From assembly GCF_002028455.1 (NCBI RefSeq), contig NZ_MWUM01000001.1, positions 186,001 to 250,000 on the forward strand: a DNA stretch of 64,000 nt, read 5' to 3'. Position numbers and translations under genes: made by a program. This document shows, in pieces, positions 8,557 to 18,153 of the stretch; position 1 is the stretch's first letter; the number at the start of each line of letters is the position of its first letter. The notes below the pieces were generated by a model. That model was not told where the DNA came from and searched no databases. It saw nothing but the letters and a program-made list of their open reading frames with translations. The stretch is from Zoogloea sp. LCSB751 (GTDB lineage Bacteria > Pseudomonadota > Gammaproteobacteria > Burkholderiales > Rhodocyclaceae).

Positions 8557-9459
8557 TCAGTCGAAAGGCTTGTCGTTGGGGGCCTTGTAGAGCTTGATCA
8601 TGGCGTCGGAGAGCGGGAAGTTGAGGTTCAGACCCTTGGGCGGGATGGGCTGGGTGAACCACTTCTTGTAGATCGCTTCGGCCTCGCCGGAGGTCATGGC
8701 CTTGGCGAGGGTGGCATCGACGAGCTTCTTGAAGCCGGGGTCGTCCTTGCGGAACATGCAGCCATAGGCCTCGAAGCTCTGCGGCGTGCCGGTGACGACC
8801 CAGTCGGCAGGGCGCTTGGCCTTGGCCATTTCACCGTAGAGGAGGGCGTCATCCATCATGAAGGCGACGGCGCGGCCGGTCTCCAGGGTCAGGAAGGCTT
8901 CGCCGTGGTCCTTGGCGGAGATGATGTTCATGCCGAGCTTCTTGTCCTCGTTCATCTTGCGGATCAGGCGCTCGGAGGTGGTGCCGGCGGTGGTCACCAC
9001 ATTCTTGCCGGCGAGATCGGGGAAGTCCTTGATGCCGGACTCCTTCTTGGTCATCAGGCGGGTGCCGATGATGAAGAGGGTGTTGGAGAAGGCGACCTGG
9101 CGGGCCCGCTCGGCGTTATGGGTGGTGGAGCCACACTCGATGTCGATGGTGCCGTTCTGGATGAGGGGAATGCGGTTCTGGGCGGTGACTGGCAGAAGCT
9201 TGACCTGCAGGGTGTTGAGCTTGAGGTTGGCCTTGACTGCATCGACCACCTTGAGCATCAGCTCCTGGCTGTAGCCGACGACCTGCTGCTTGTCGTCGTA
9301 ATAGGAGAAGGGGATGGAGGACTCCCGGTGGCCCAGCGCGATGGTGCCGCTGTCCTTGATCTTCTTGAGGGTCGGCGACTCCTGGGCGAAGGCCGACTGG
9401 GTGGCGAAGCTGGCGGTCAGGGCGAGCGCGGCGAGGGCAGACTTGCGGATGCACGGCAT
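8557..9459 (-). CDS. gltI: Glutamate/aspartate ABC transporter substrate-binding protein
   Basis: A 300-residue periplasmic binding protein (SBP family 3) for acidic amino acids. It has a signal peptide (MPCIRKSALAALALTASFATQSAFA) and the family motifs LKKIKDSGTIALGHRESSIPFSYYD and VECGSTTHNAERA-like IECGSTTHNAER, where Arg and Thr contact the ligand carboxylates. The ATG at 9459 was chosen over one 11 codons upstream because it places the signal peptide at the N-terminus. It heads the gltIJKL-asparaginase operon. Confidence 0.93.
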   Translation of the reverse strand: MPCIRKSALAALALTASFATQSAFAQESPTLKKIKDSGTIALGHRESSIPFSYYDDKQQVVGYSQELMLKVVDAVKANLKLNTLQVKLLPVTAQNRIPLIQNGTIDIECGSTTHNAERARQVAFSNTLFIIGTRLMTKKESGIKDFPDLAGKNVVTTAGTTSERLIRKMNEDKKLGMNIISAKDHGEAFLTLETGRAVAFMMDDALLYGEMAKAKRPADWVVTGTPQSFEAYGCMFRKDDPGFKKLVDATLAKAMTSGEAEAIYKKWFTQPIPPKGLNLNFPLSDAMIKLYKAPNDKPFD

Positions 9460-9610
9460 GGGGGCTTCCTCCACGGAATATCGAACGATCACGGATCGGG
9501 TCTTCCGCCCGTCGCCTGGCGGCGCAGCGAGGCGGGGCGCGCCTTGGCGCGCGTCCCGGGCATTGTAGCCCGCTCTGCTGCAGTGCGGAGTGCTGCTGGG
9601 GAGCGTTGGC

Positions 9611-11428
9611 TCAGGCGGCGTCGAGACGGGCGTGGATGGCCTTCAGGTCGGCTTCGTCTAGGGTTTCGCGGCTCAGCAGGTCGCGGGCGGTTTCCTCGAG
9701 GATGGCGCGACGGGCGGTGAGGATCGCCAGGCTGTGCTCGAAGGCGGCGGCGACGATGCGGCGCACCGCGCAGTCGATCTCGCGGGCGGTTTCCTCGGAG
9801 TAGGCGCGCTCTTGCGGTGGCGCCGCGTTCTGGCCGAGGAAGTTGGCCTTGTCGCTGTCGTAGGCGACGTTGCCGAGCTCGGCGTCCATGCCGAAGCGCA
9901 TGACGATGGAGCGGGCGATGGCGGTAACCTTCTGCAGGTCGTCGGCGGCGCCGGTGGACACTTCACCGAAGACGATCTGCTCGGCGGCACGGCCGCCTAG
10001 CAGCACCGCCATCTTGTTCTCCAGCTCGGCGCGGGTCATCAGGAAGCGGTCTTCGGTGGGGCGCTGGATGGTGTAGCCGAGGGCGCCGACGCCGCGCGGG
10101 ATGATGCTGATCTTGTGCACCGGGTCGGTGCCGGGCAGGCCCATCGCCACCAGCGCGTGACCCATCTCGTGGTAGGCAACGACGGTGCGCTCGTGTTCGT
10201 TGAGGACCCGGTTCTTCTTCTCGAGGCCGGCGACGATGCGCTCCACCGCCACCGTGAAGTCGTCGACGGTGACCGATTCGCCGTTGCGGCGGGTGGCGAC
10301 CAGCGCGGCCTCGTTGCACAGGTTGGCCAGGTCGGCGCCGGAGAAGCCCGGCGTCAGCGCGGCAACCTTCTCGGGGTCGGTGTCGGCGGCGAGGGTGATC
10401 TTCTTCATGTGCACCGCCAGGATCGCGATGCGGCCCCTCTTGTCGGGGCGGTCGACGAGTACCTGGCGGTCGAAGCGGCCGGCGCGCAGTAGCGCCGGAT
10501 CGAGCACCTCGGGGCGGTTGGTGGCGGCCAGCAGGACGAGGCCGGAGGAGGAGTCGAAGCCGTCCAGCTCCACCAGCAGCTGGTTGAGGGTCTGTTCCTT
10601 CTCGTCGTGGCCGCCCATCGCGAAGGCGCCGCGGGCCCGCCCCATGGCGTCCAGCTCGTCGATGAAGATGATCGCCGGGGCCTTGGCGCGGGCCTGCTCG
10701 AAAAGGTCGCGCACACGGGCCGCGCCGACGCCGACGAACATCTCGACGAACTCCGAGCCGGAAATCGAGAAGAAGGGCACGCCGGCCTCGCCGGCCACCG
10801 CCTTGGCGAGCAGGGTCTTGCCTGTGCCCGGCGGGCCGACCAGCAGCACGCCCTTCGGCACGCGCCCGCCGAGGCGGCCGTAGGTCTTCGGGTCTTTCAG
10901 AAAACCAACCACCTCCTTGAGTTCGTCCTTGGCCTCGTCTACGCCGGCTACGTCCTCGAAGCTGACGCCGGTATTGGCCGCAACATAGACCTTGGCCTTG
11001 CTCTTGCCGAGGTTCATGAAGCCGCCGCCGAGGCCCTGCTTGCCGGCGAACTTGCGCATCGCGAACATCCAGATGGCGACGAAGATCACCGCTGGCAGTA
11101 CCCAGCCGAGGATGTCGCGGAACAGGGTGTTCTCGACGACGCCGGTGAATTTGACGTCGTACTGGCCAAGGTCCTTGGCCAGCGCCGGATCGACGCGGGT
11201 GGTGACGAACTTCTGGCGGCCGTCCTGCAGGGGTTGCTTGAGGGTGCCCTGGATGGTGTTGTCGGCGATGGCGATTTCGGCCACCTCGCCGGCCTTCACC
11301 ATGCGCTGGAATTCGCTGTAGGGCACCGGCTCGACGGTGCGCATCTGCACCCACAGGTCGTGCAGCGTGAAGATCGCGAACAGCGCGAAGATGAAGTACC
11401 AGAGGCTGAACTGGGTTTTCTTTTCCAT
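9611..11428 (-). CDS. ftsH: ATP-dependent zinc metalloprotease FtsH
   Basis: A membrane-anchored AAA+ protease that degrades membrane and short-lived proteins. Residues about 7-25 and 105-125 are transmembrane helices flanking a periplasmic domain. Walker A is GPPGTGKT (about 197), Walker [11 protein letters not shown], and the second region of homology [21 protein letters not shown]. The zinc motif HEMGH is about residue 420, with Met in place of the usual Ala (HEAGH). Length 605 residues, somewhat shorter than the housekeeping form. The start [12 protein letters not shown] (11428) is preferred to one four codons upstream. There is no rlmE or folP neighbour, so this may be a second FtsH copy (inference). 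Divergent from the TPR gene. Confidence 0.9.
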   Translation of the reverse strand: MEKKTQFSLWYFIFALFAIFTLHDLWVQMRTVEPVPYSEFQRMVKAGEVAEIAIADNTIQGTLKQPLQDGRQKFVTTRVDPALAKDLGQYDVKFTGVVENTLFRDILGWVLPAVIFVAIWMFAMRKFAGKQGLGGGFMNLGKSKAKVYVAANTGVSFEDVAGVDEAKDELKEVVGFLKDPKTYGRLGGRVPKGVLLVGPPGTGKTLLAKAVAGEAGVPFFSISGSEFVEMFVGVGAARVRDLFEQARAKAPAIIFIDELDAMGRARGAFAMGGHDEKEQTLNQLLVELDGFDSSSGLVLLAATNRPEVLDPALLRAGRFDRQVLVDRPDKRGRIAILAVHMKKITLAADTDPEKVAALTPGFSGADLANLCNEAALVATRRNGESVTVDDFTVAVERIVAGLEKKNRVLNEHERTVVAYHEMGHALVAMGLPGTDPVHKISIIPRGVGALGYTIQRPTEDRFLMTRAELENKMAVLLGGRAAEQIVFGEVSTGAADDLQKVTAIARSIVMRFGMDAELGNVAYDSDKANFLGQNAAPPQERAYSEETAREIDCAVRRIVAAAFEHSLAILTARRAILEETARDLLSRETLDEADLKAIHARLDAA

Positions 11429-11640
11429 GGGCCGGGGCAAGGCGAAGGGCAGTTAGGTGTACCCGATATGGGGGCGGGATGGGCCCGCTTCAAGCGGCTG
11501 CGGCTTGCCGGCGGGGGCGCCGGGCAATGTGACATCCTTCCTGCAGACCGAGCGTCCGCATGCGAGTTCCGTCACGGGGAGCCGCCCAACCGGCTGACAC
11601 AATGGCACCTGTGGAAAAACTTCATCTGGATCGCCTGTTC

Positions 11641-14481
11641 ATGTCTTCTGCGTGTCTTCGCCTGCTCAAGCCGGCTTTCCGGCTCTCTCTCGTCGGCTTG
11701 CTGGTGTGCGCGGGGCTTGCTGCACCGGGCGCGGAGGCGGCTGTCCGCGCGCCCAGCGACAAGGCGGTGCATTACTACGACGACGCGAACGGGCGCTTCG
11801 TGCGCAAGGACTACGCCGGCGCGATCATCCAGGCGCGCAACGCGATCCAGCAGGAGCCGGGCATGCTCGCCGCCCACCTGCTGCTCGGCAAGGCCCTGTT
11901 GAAGGATGGGCAGGCGGCCGCCGCGGAGGCGGAGTTCGAGCGCACGTTGGAGCTGGGCGTCAATGTTGCGGAAATCGCGCAGCCTTACGGCGCGGCCTTG
12001 ATGATGTTCGGCAAGAGCGAGAAGCTGCTGGAGCGCATCCGCCCCGATGGCCTGCCCGCCGCAGCCAGGGCCGAGGTGCTGGCCATGCGGGCGACGGCCT
12101 ACGCGGACCAGGGGAACATGCGGGAGGCCTTCCGCGCCATCGAAGCCGGGCGCCAGGCCGATCCGAAGTCTCTGGCGCCCTTGCGTGCGGAGGTGGACCT
12201 TTCCCTGCGCGACCGTAACCCCGAGCGGGCCCGCAAGGCGCTCGATACCGCGCTCGGCATGGCGCCGGCCGATGCCTCGTTGCTGAACCTGCGCGGCGCG
12301 CAGCTGCAGTCCTCCGGCGACGTGCAGGGGGCGCTTGCCCATTTCGGCAAGGCGCTCGCGGCCGATCCCCGCCTGCTGGATGCACTGGTGGCACGCGCTT
12401 CCCTGCTGATCGACCTGAAGCGCCCGGACGAGGCCTGGCCCGATCTGGAGAAGGCGTCCGGCTTGATCCAGCGGGAGCCGCGGGTGGCCTATCTGAAGAG
12501 TCTTGTCTACGCAGCCCGCGGTGACAGCAAGGCGTCCCGGGCCCAGTTGGAGGAGGTCACGACGCTGGTGGACGCGCTGCCCGAGGACTTCGTATCCCGT
12601 CAGCCGCCGCTGCTGATGCTCGGCGGCCTGGCCTCTTATGCCATCGGTCGTTCGGAACGCGCGCGGGCCCTGCTCGAACTGTATGTACAGCGGATGCCGA
12701 GGGATCCTGCCGGCCGCAAGCTGCTGGCCAATATCTACCTGGCCAGCGGCGAGCCGACACGGGTCACGGACCTGCTCGATCCCATGCTGCGCGCCGGCGA
12801 GGCGGACCAGCAGGTGCTGACGACCCTGGCCGCCCTGCGGATGCAGCAGCGCCGCTATGGCGATGCGGCGAATGCCCTGGAGGCGGCGGCACGCATGTCC
12901 GGCGACGATCCCGGCATCGTCGCGCAACGGGGCTTTGCGCTGGTCGGCAATCAGCAGACGGATCTGGGGCTGGCTGCCTTGCGCCGGGCCTTCGACAAGG
13001 AACCCCGCCAAGTGAACGTGGCGTCGGCCCTGAGCACGCTGTATCTGCGCCGGGGGGACCGGCGCAACGCGTTGCAGGTGGCCGAGGCGCTGGTCAAGGG
13101 CCTGCCGTCGGTGGGCCTTGCCTACAACCTGCTCGGGGCCGTCCGGTCCGCCAATGGTCAGCCTGCCGAGGCCCGTGCGGCCTACGTGAAGGCTCTGTCC
13201 CTGACCCCGGATCTCGTGCCGGCCCAGCTCAACCTGTCCCGCCTGGATGCGGCCGAAGGCAAACTGGATGCGGCTCGCCAGCGCCTTGCCGGTCTGCTCC
13301 GCAAAGCGCCGCAGCAGGTGCAGGCGATGACCGAACTGGCGCGGGTGGAGATGCGGGCCGGCCGTCCGGTGGAGGCGCAGGGCTGGCTCGAAAAGGCCTG
13401 GGGGCTGGCGCCGGGCGATGTACCGGTGGGGCTCGAGTTGCTGGGCCTGTACCGGCAGACCAACAAGCCGGCTCAGGCGCTGGTCGTGGCCAAGCGCCTG
13501 AGCCGGGAGCGTTCCGACAATCCCGTGGTGGCCGAGGCCCTTGGACGTTCTGCGCTGGCGATGGGCGACAAGGAGGCGGCGCGTTCCGCCTTGGCGACGC
13601 TGGCCCGGTTGATCGGAGCGGATGCCGAGCGGCTGGTCGAGCTCGGGCGGCTGCAACTGGAGGCCGGCGCCGCGATGGAGGCGGCGGCGAGTGCGGAGAA
13701 GGCGCTGGCCGCCCAGGCCGGCTATCTGCCCGCCCAGGTTCTGCAGGTGCAGGCTGAGCTGGGCCTGGGAAATCTGCCGCGGGCGGAGTCGCTGCAGCGC
13801 GCGCTGCTGGCCCGTACGGCCAACGGGGCCGATGCCCTGCGTCTGGCGGGCGACATTGCCATGGCTCGGCGGGCACCCGCGGATGCCGCGCGCCACTACC
13901 AGGCTGCCTTGGCCAAGGCGCCGTCGTCGAACCTGGCCCTGCTGGCCTTTGCAGCGGCATTTCGCGCCGGTGACGGTGGCCGGGGCGTGGCCCTGCTCGA
14001 AGCTTGGCTGCGGGGGCATGCGGATGACACCGCCGCGCGCACGGCGCTGGCCGAGGGCTATCTGCGCCTGAACCGGCTGGCCGATGCCCGCTCCACCTAT
14101 GACGAAGTGCTCGCCCGCGATCCACGGAACGGCATGGCGGCCAACAACCTGGCCCAGGTCCTGCTGCGCCTCAACGATGCAGGGGCGGTGGCCGCCGCGG
14201 AGCGCGCCGCCAAGCTGGCGCCGGGCGATGCTAACGTGCTCGATACGCTGGGTTGGGCGCGTGCCCGCAACGGGGCGCTGGATATCGGCTTGAAGACCTT
14301 GCGCGACGCCCGGCTGAAGGCGCCGGAGTCTCGTGACATCCGCTACCACCTGGCGTGGGCGCTGCACCGCAGCGGAAAGCGGGAGGAAGCGCGGCTCGAA
14401 TTGGCGGCGGCGCTACGTGCCGAAGGGGAGTTCGACAGCGCACAGGAAGCCCAGCAATTGAGGGGTGAGCTCGGATTGTGA
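11641..14481 (+). CDS. prsT: PEP-CTERM system TPR-repeat protein, PrsT-like
   Basis: A 946-residue protein with an N-terminal signal region (hydrophobic about residues 14-34) followed by tandem TPR-like repeats throughout (for example AHLLLGKALLKDGQAAAAEAEF, AARQRLAGLLRKAPQQVQAM). Length and composition match the PrsT family (about 900 residues), a TPR protein found in organisms with the PEP-CTERM/exosortase system. PrsT is usually a lipoprotein; here the only candidate Cys (LLVCAG, about residue 23) is a poor lipobox. It is likely to act in the periplasm or outer membrane in exopolysaccharide or surface-protein export. The ATG at 11641 is chosen over upstream in-frame starts at 11560 and 11602 because it begins the signal sequence; the ribosome site is weak. 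A PEP-CTERM gene follows 188 bp on. Confidence 0.8.
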   Translation: MSSACLRLLKPAFRLSLVGLLVCAGLAAPGAEAAVRAPSDKAVHYYDDANGRFVRKDYAGAIIQARNAIQQEPGMLAAHLLLGKALLKDGQAAAAEAEFERTLELGVNVAEIAQPYGAALMMFGKSEKLLERIRPDGLPAAARAEVLAMRATAYADQGNMREAFRAIEAGRQADPKSLAPLRAEVDLSLRDRNPERARKALDTALGMAPADASLLNLRGAQLQSSGDVQGALAHFGKALAADPRLLDALVARASLLIDLKRPDEAWPDLEKASGLIQREPRVAYLKSLVYAARGDSKASRAQLEEVTTLVDALPEDFVSRQPPLLMLGGLASYAIGRSERARALLELYVQRMPRDPAGRKLLANIYLASGEPTRVTDLLDPMLRAGEADQQVLTTLAALRMQQRRYGDAANALEAAARMSGDDPGIVAQRGFALVGNQQTDLGLAALRRAFDKEPRQVNVASALSTLYLRRGDRRNALQVAEALVKGLPSVGLAYNLLGAVRSANGQPAEARAAYVKALSLTPDLVPAQLNLSRLDAAEGKLDAARQRLAGLLRKAPQQVQAMTELARVEMRAGRPVEAQGWLEKAWGLAPGDVPVGLELLGLYRQTNKPAQALVVAKRLSRERSDNPVVAEALGRSALAMGDKEAARSALATLARLIGADAERLVELGRLQLEAGAAMEAAASAEKALAAQAGYLPAQVLQVQAELGLGNLPRAESLQRALLARTANGADALRLAGDIAMARRAPADAARHYQAALAKAPSSNLALLAFAAAFRAGDGGRGVALLEAWLRGHADDTAARTALAEGYLRLNRLADARSTYDEVLARDPRNGMAANNLAQVLLRLNDAGAVAAAERAAKLAPGDANVLDTLGWARARNGALDIGLKTLRDARLKAPESRDIRYHLAWALHRSGKREEARLELAAALRAEGEFDSAQEAQQLRGELGL

Positions 14482-14580
14482 GTCGAAGTGTGAAATAGTT
14501 GTTGTCGGTATGTTTTACAGATTTTGATAATCCGAGGCAATTGAATAAAAAAAATGTTGTTTTTCATTGTATTGTCGGAT

Positions 14581-14595
14581 TGGTGCGAATTTTGC
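14581..14595 (+). promoter_or_regulatory. Sigma-54 (-24/-12) promoter of PEP-CTERM gene
   Basis: TGGTGCGAATTTTGC has GG and GC at exact -24/-12 spacing, about 75 bp before the ATG at 14670, in an AT-rich stretch. It is the same arrangement as the promoter at 2887-2901 before the other PEP-CTERM gene. Confidence 0.75.
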
Positions 14596-14669
14596 TAAAG
14601 AATACGCAGCTGCTCGTCGTTCGTCGTGTTCAGACGAATCCGGGGCGTAAATTCTTAGTGGGGTGTGAA

Positions 14670-15572
14670 ATGTCAAAATATGTGTTCGGGTCCCTGGCGC
14701 TGGGACTGGCGCTCATCGCTACGGCTCCGGTCCAGGCCGCGTCTTCGTGGAGTTTCACGACGGGGGGCACGGAAGCCAATGCGAACAGTTTCGGAAATAC
14801 GCGTACATACTCGGCGGGCACCAACCAGAACGTGACCATCTCCGCGTGGTCCGATACGAAGAACGCCACCATCAGTGGCCAGACTGTCACCAACGCGTAC
14901 ATCGAGAAGGCGTATCTCGGTTCCTATTCGGGTGGTCTGGGGGTGACCAACCAAGACGGGGCCTCTGGTGCAGGCGATAACGACAAAACCAGCACGAAAA
15001 ACTTTAATGAAGGCGAAGGCACCATTGCGAATTCGTCGGTGCCTGGCCACACGATGGACAATTTGAACCGCTATGACTCGATGCTGTTCGACTTCGGAAC
15101 GGGTAAGTCGGTCGCACTCAACAGTGTGACGGTTGGCTGGTGGTATTCCGATTCGGATATCACCGTGCTGGCCTACACTGGAACCGGCACACCGACCTTC
15201 GTCTCCGCCAATCAGGGCTACGCCAGTCTGCTGAGCAGCGGCTGGAGCGTCGTGAAGGCGTCGGCGGGGACGACCGGGACCGCGAACTATTCAAACGCTG
15301 CCGGAAATTTGCTGCAGCAGAACACCGATGCGAGCAAGTACGTGCCTCTGGTGGTGAATGATCTGAACATCAGTGCGCGCTACTGGCTGGTTGGCGCGCT
15401 CAACACCCTGGTGCAGACCCTGCCGGGCAGTCCCAGCGTCAATGGGGGCAACGACTACGTCAAGATTGCAGCCATCACCGCCAGCTACGATACGCCGGAG
15501 CCCTCCAGTATCGTGCTGGCGAGCGGCGCGTTGGCGGGTGCTGTCCTGATGCGCCGCCGCCGGAAGAGCTGA
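14670..15572 (+). CDS. PEP-CTERM exosortase-dependent surface protein
   Basis: A 300-residue secreted protein with a signal peptide (MSKYVFGSLALGLALIATAPVQA), a Ser/Thr/Asn/Gly-rich mature region and a C-terminal PEP-CTERM signal: TPEPSSIVLASGALAGAVLM followed by RRRRKS. The mature start SSWSFTTGGTEANANSFGNTRTY and the VGWWYSDSDITVLAY stretch resemble exosortase-dependent surface proteins of the XDP1 kind, but I hold that only loosely. It would be cleaved by an exosortase and exposed in the extracellular matrix. The ATG at 14670 places the signal peptide first; a longer in-frame start at 14499 lies upstream of the promoter and is discarded. Transcription from the sigma-54 promoter at 14581. 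It ends before a long inverted-repeat terminator. Confidence 0.87.
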   Translation: MSKYVFGSLALGLALIATAPVQAASSWSFTTGGTEANANSFGNTRTYSAGTNQNVTISAWSDTKNATISGQTVTNAYIEKAYLGSYSGGLGVTNQDGASGAGDNDKTSTKNFNEGEGTIANSSVPGHTMDNLNRYDSMLFDFGTGKSVALNSVTVGWWYSDSDITVLAYTGTGTPTFVSANQGYASLLSSGWSVVKASAGTTGTANYSNAAGNLLQQNTDASKYVPLVVNDLNISARYWLVGALNTLVQTLPGSPSVNGGNDYVKIAAITASYDTPEPSSIVLASGALAGAVLMRRRRKS

Positions 15573-15590
15573 AGGCTTTTCCCGTCCCGG

Positions 15591-15637
15591 GGTTACAACA
15601 AAAACGGCACCTTGAAGGTGCCGTTTTTGTTGTAACC
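15591..15637. terminator. Bidirectional terminator, 23-bp perfect inverted repeat
   Basis: Arms 15591-15613 and 15615-15637 are perfectly complementary, containing AACAAAAACGGCACC and its complement. The stem base is A/T-rich, so either strand gives a GC hairpin followed by TTTTTGTTGT. It sits between the convergent PEP-CTERM and rhlE genes and serves both. Confidence 0.9.
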
Positions 15638-15669
15638 GGCCCCGTGCCGGAACGGGGCCGCGGCTTCGC

Positions 15670-17490
15670 TCAGCGTCTGCCGTTGCCGTTGTTGCTGCGG
15701 GGAGAGAACAAGGCCGCCGGTTTGATGTCTCCCGACTTGCGGCCGGTGAGGGTGACTGCCGGACGGGTGGTCTCTTCCAGCGCGGCCGGTGTGCCGCGGT
15801 TCGGATTGCCGCCGCCGAAACCGCCCTTGCCATGGCCCGGCTTGTCGTAGCCGTTACCCTGGCGGTGGGTGTTGAAGCTGGCTTCCGGGTCCCGGTAGCG
15901 GGGCTTGGCCTTGGACTGGTAGTCGACGCGATTACCGAAATCGTCGTCCTGCGCAGTGTTCTGGCGCGGCGCGCGCTGCTGGCGGTTGCCCGGTTCGCTG
16001 CCACCGCCATCCTGGGGCCGGTTCTCCTTGTTGTTACGGCCCTGGCGTTCCTGTTGCTGACCCTGGCGGGCGGGCTTGTCCTGCCTCTGGCCTTGTCCCT
16101 GCCTCGGGGAACGGGCCTGTTGCTGCCCCTGGCCCTCGGCTTGCTCCTGGCTCTGGCCCTTCGGTTTGCCTTGGCGTTGGCCCTGGCCCTGGCCCTGCTT
16201 TTGGCCTTGGCCCGGGGATTGAGCCTGGCCTTGACCCTGGCGGCGCTCGCGGCCGCCGTTGTGGGCGCCGCGGGGTTCGCGGGGAGGCCGTTCGTCGCTC
16301 TCGGCGGGGGCCGCGGACGGCACGAAGTCGGGCACCTCGACCTTGTCGATGAGGCGCTTCATCAGGCGCTCGATGTCCTTCAGCAGCGGCAGCTCTTCCC
16401 GGTCCACCAGCGACACGGCAGCGCCGGACGAGCCGGCACGACCGGTGCGGCCGATGCGATGCACATAGTCTTCCGGTACGTTGGGCAGATCGAAGTTGAC
16501 CACCTGGGGCAACTGGTCGATGTCCAGGCCGCGGGCCGCGATGTCGGTGGCGACCAGCACCTGCAGCTTGGCGTCCTTGAAGTCGGCCAGCGCGCGGGTG
16601 CGCGCCGACTGGCTCTTGTTGCCGTGGATGGCGGCGGACGGGATGCCGTGCTTGGCGAGGTATTCGGCCAGCTTGTTGGCACCGTGCTTGGTACGGGTGA
16701 ACACCAGCACCTGGAACCACTGGTGCTTGTTGATCAGGAAGGCCAGCAGTTCGCGCTTCTGCTTCTGCGGGCACAGGTGCACGGATTGCTGGACCAGCTC
16801 GGAAGCCGTGTTGCGGCGCGCCACCTCGACATAGCCGGGGTTGTGCAGCAGGCCGTCGGCGAGGGCCTTGATCTCGTCGGAGAAGGTGGCCGAGAACAGC
16901 AGGTTCTGGCGCTTCTTGGGCAGCTGCGCGAGGATCTTCTTGATGTCGCGGATGAAGCCCATGTCGAGCATGCGGTCGGCTTCGTCGAGGACGAGGATCT
17001 CCACGCCGGACAGGTCGATGGTGCCCTGGTTCTGGTGGTCGAGCAGGCGGCCCGGCGTGGCGACCAGGATGTCCACCTTCTTCTTGAGCTTGGTGATCTG
17101 CGGGTTGATCGCGACGCCACCGAACATGACCATCGAGGTCAGCGGCAGATGCTTGCCGTAGGTCTGCACGGATTCCTCGACCTGGGCCGCCAGTTCACGG
17201 GTCGGTGTGAGGATCAGGCAGCGCGGCCGGCCGGCCTTCTGGTTGTGGGCGTGTTCTTCGGAAAGGATGTGCAGGATCGGCAGCGTGAAGCCGGCGGTCT
17301 TGCCGGTGCCGGTCTGGGCTGCAGCCAGCAGATCGCCGCCGGCGAGTACCAGCGGAATGGCCTGGGCCTGGATCGGGGTGGGGGCCGTGTAGCCGGTTTC
17401 GGCGATGGCCTGCTTGATGGGCTCGCTAAGGGCGAGATCGGCAAAGGTAATCGCTACCGGCGCCATGGCGGCGGACTGGACTTGAGTCAT
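15670..17490 (-). CDS. rhlE: DEAD-box ATP-dependent RNA helicase RhlE
   Basis: A 606-residue RNA helicase for ribosome assembly and RNA turnover. Core motifs: Q motif region [15 protein letters not shown], motif I AQTGTGKT, motif [11 protein letters not shown], motif III SAT ([10 protein letters not shown]) and motif [10 protein letters not shown]; the core ends about residue 385. The rest, about 220 residues, is a disordered tail very rich in Gln, Gly and Arg (QGQGQ-type hexanucleotide-derived repeats), followed by [11 protein letters not shown]. RhlE proteins normally have shorter basic tails. The start [11 protein letters not shown] (17490) follows a CAGGAG site 12 bases away; the longer open frame to 17709 lacks support. 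Convergent with the PEP-CTERM gene. Confidence 0.92.
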   Translation of the reverse strand: MTQVQSAAMAPVAITFADLALSEPIKQAIAETGYTAPTPIQAQAIPLVLAGGDLLAAAQTGTGKTAGFTLPILHILSEEHAHNQKAGRPRCLILTPTRELAAQVEESVQTYGKHLPLTSMVMFGGVAINPQITKLKKKVDILVATPGRLLDHQNQGTIDLSGVEILVLDEADRMLDMGFIRDIKKILAQLPKKRQNLLFSATFSDEIKALADGLLHNPGYVEVARRNTASELVQQSVHLCPQKQKRELLAFLINKHQWFQVLVFTRTKHGANKLAEYLAKHGIPSAAIHGNKSQSARTRALADFKDAKLQVLVATDIAARGLDIDQLPQVVNFDLPNVPEDYVHRIGRTGRAGSSGAAVSLVDREELPLLKDIERLMKRLIDKVEVPDFVPSAAPAESDERPPREPRGAHNGGRERRQGQGQAQSPGQGQKQGQGQGQRQGKPKGQSQEQAEGQGQQQARSPRQGQGQRQDKPARQGQQQERQGRNNKENRPQDGGGSEPGNRQQRAPRQNTAQDDDFGNRVDYQSKAKPRYRDPEASFNTHRQGNGYDKPGHGKGGFGGGNPNRGTPAALEETTRPAVTLTGRKSGDIKPAALFSPRSNNGNGRR

Positions 17491-17733
17491 TGGATGTTGG
17501 GCTCCTGCGACGGCCTGACCGCTCTTTGGGGAGCAGCACCAATCGGGGCGGACGCAACGAGAGTTCGTGATCGCGGGGCGATCAGTCGAAACGGATGGAA
17601 GATTGGCCTTTGCGCTGATTGGCTTGCGCAAGGCCGTAGGATTGTACGGGCTTTGTCGGTTCTTTGGGGCGTTTTTTGGCGCTTGCGTGCGGTGCTTTCG
17701 GGGGCGCACGCAAGCGTCGGGAACAGCGTGATG

Positions 17734-18153
17734 TCAGGCTTCCGGCCGGGTGGCGACGTAGAGGCCGGCGGCGAGCTGCGGCAGACCGGCGACGGCCAGC
17801 AGCAGTGGTGAGCCCTGCAGCGCGAAGGCACTCATGGCCAGCCCGAAGCTGAGGCCGCCGAGGGCGAAATGCTTGCCGCGCCGGCTGATCGTGCCGCTCT
17901 CCATCCACGCGCGCACGTGGGGGCCGACCGCGGGAACCGCGTACAGCTTGTGCTGCAGGCGCGGACAGCTCTTGCTCCAGGCCCAGGCGGCGACGATCCA
18001 GAAGATGGTGGTGGGCATCAGCGGCAGGAACAGGCCCACCGTGCCCACCGCGAAACAGGCCCAGCCGATCAGGAACAGGCTCTGGCGGCCGATGAGCTGT
18101 ATGAGGCTGGGGGCCGGCGGCGCGACGGCGTCGTGGCAGGTGTCGGGGGGCAT
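17734..18153 (-). CDS. YbaN family (DUF454) inner-membrane protein
   Basis: A 139-residue protein with about three to four membrane helices. The family signature is clear: LIGWACFAVGTVGLFLPLMPTTIFWIVAAWAWSKSCPRLQ, followed by VRAWMESGTISRRGKHFAL. DUF454/YbaN proteins are small inner-membrane proteins of unknown role. The ATG at 18153 has an AGGAAG ribosome site; the reading frame extends further upstream without one. It stands alone between rhlE and an uncharacterised gene. Confidence 0.85.
   Translation of the reverse strand: MPPDTCHDAVAPPAPSLIQLIGRQSLFLIGWACFAVGTVGLFLPLMPTTIFWIVAAWAWSKSCPRLQHKLYAVPAVGPHVRAWMESGTISRRGKHFALGGLSFGLAMSAFALQGSPLLLAVAGLPQLAAGLYVATRPEA

Noticed and set aside
11441..11640. 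TGGCACC near 11603 as a sigma-54 promoter for the PrsT-like gene
   Set aside because: The -24 GG is present, but no GC occurs at the required -12 position.
11572..14367. 931-residue minus-strand frame opposite the PrsT-like gene
   Set aside because: Shadow of TPR repeats; no recognisable domain and no start signals.
15832..17811. 659-residue plus-strand frame opposite rhlE
   Set aside because: Antisense to a clear DEAD-box gene; composition is that of a GC-rich shadow.
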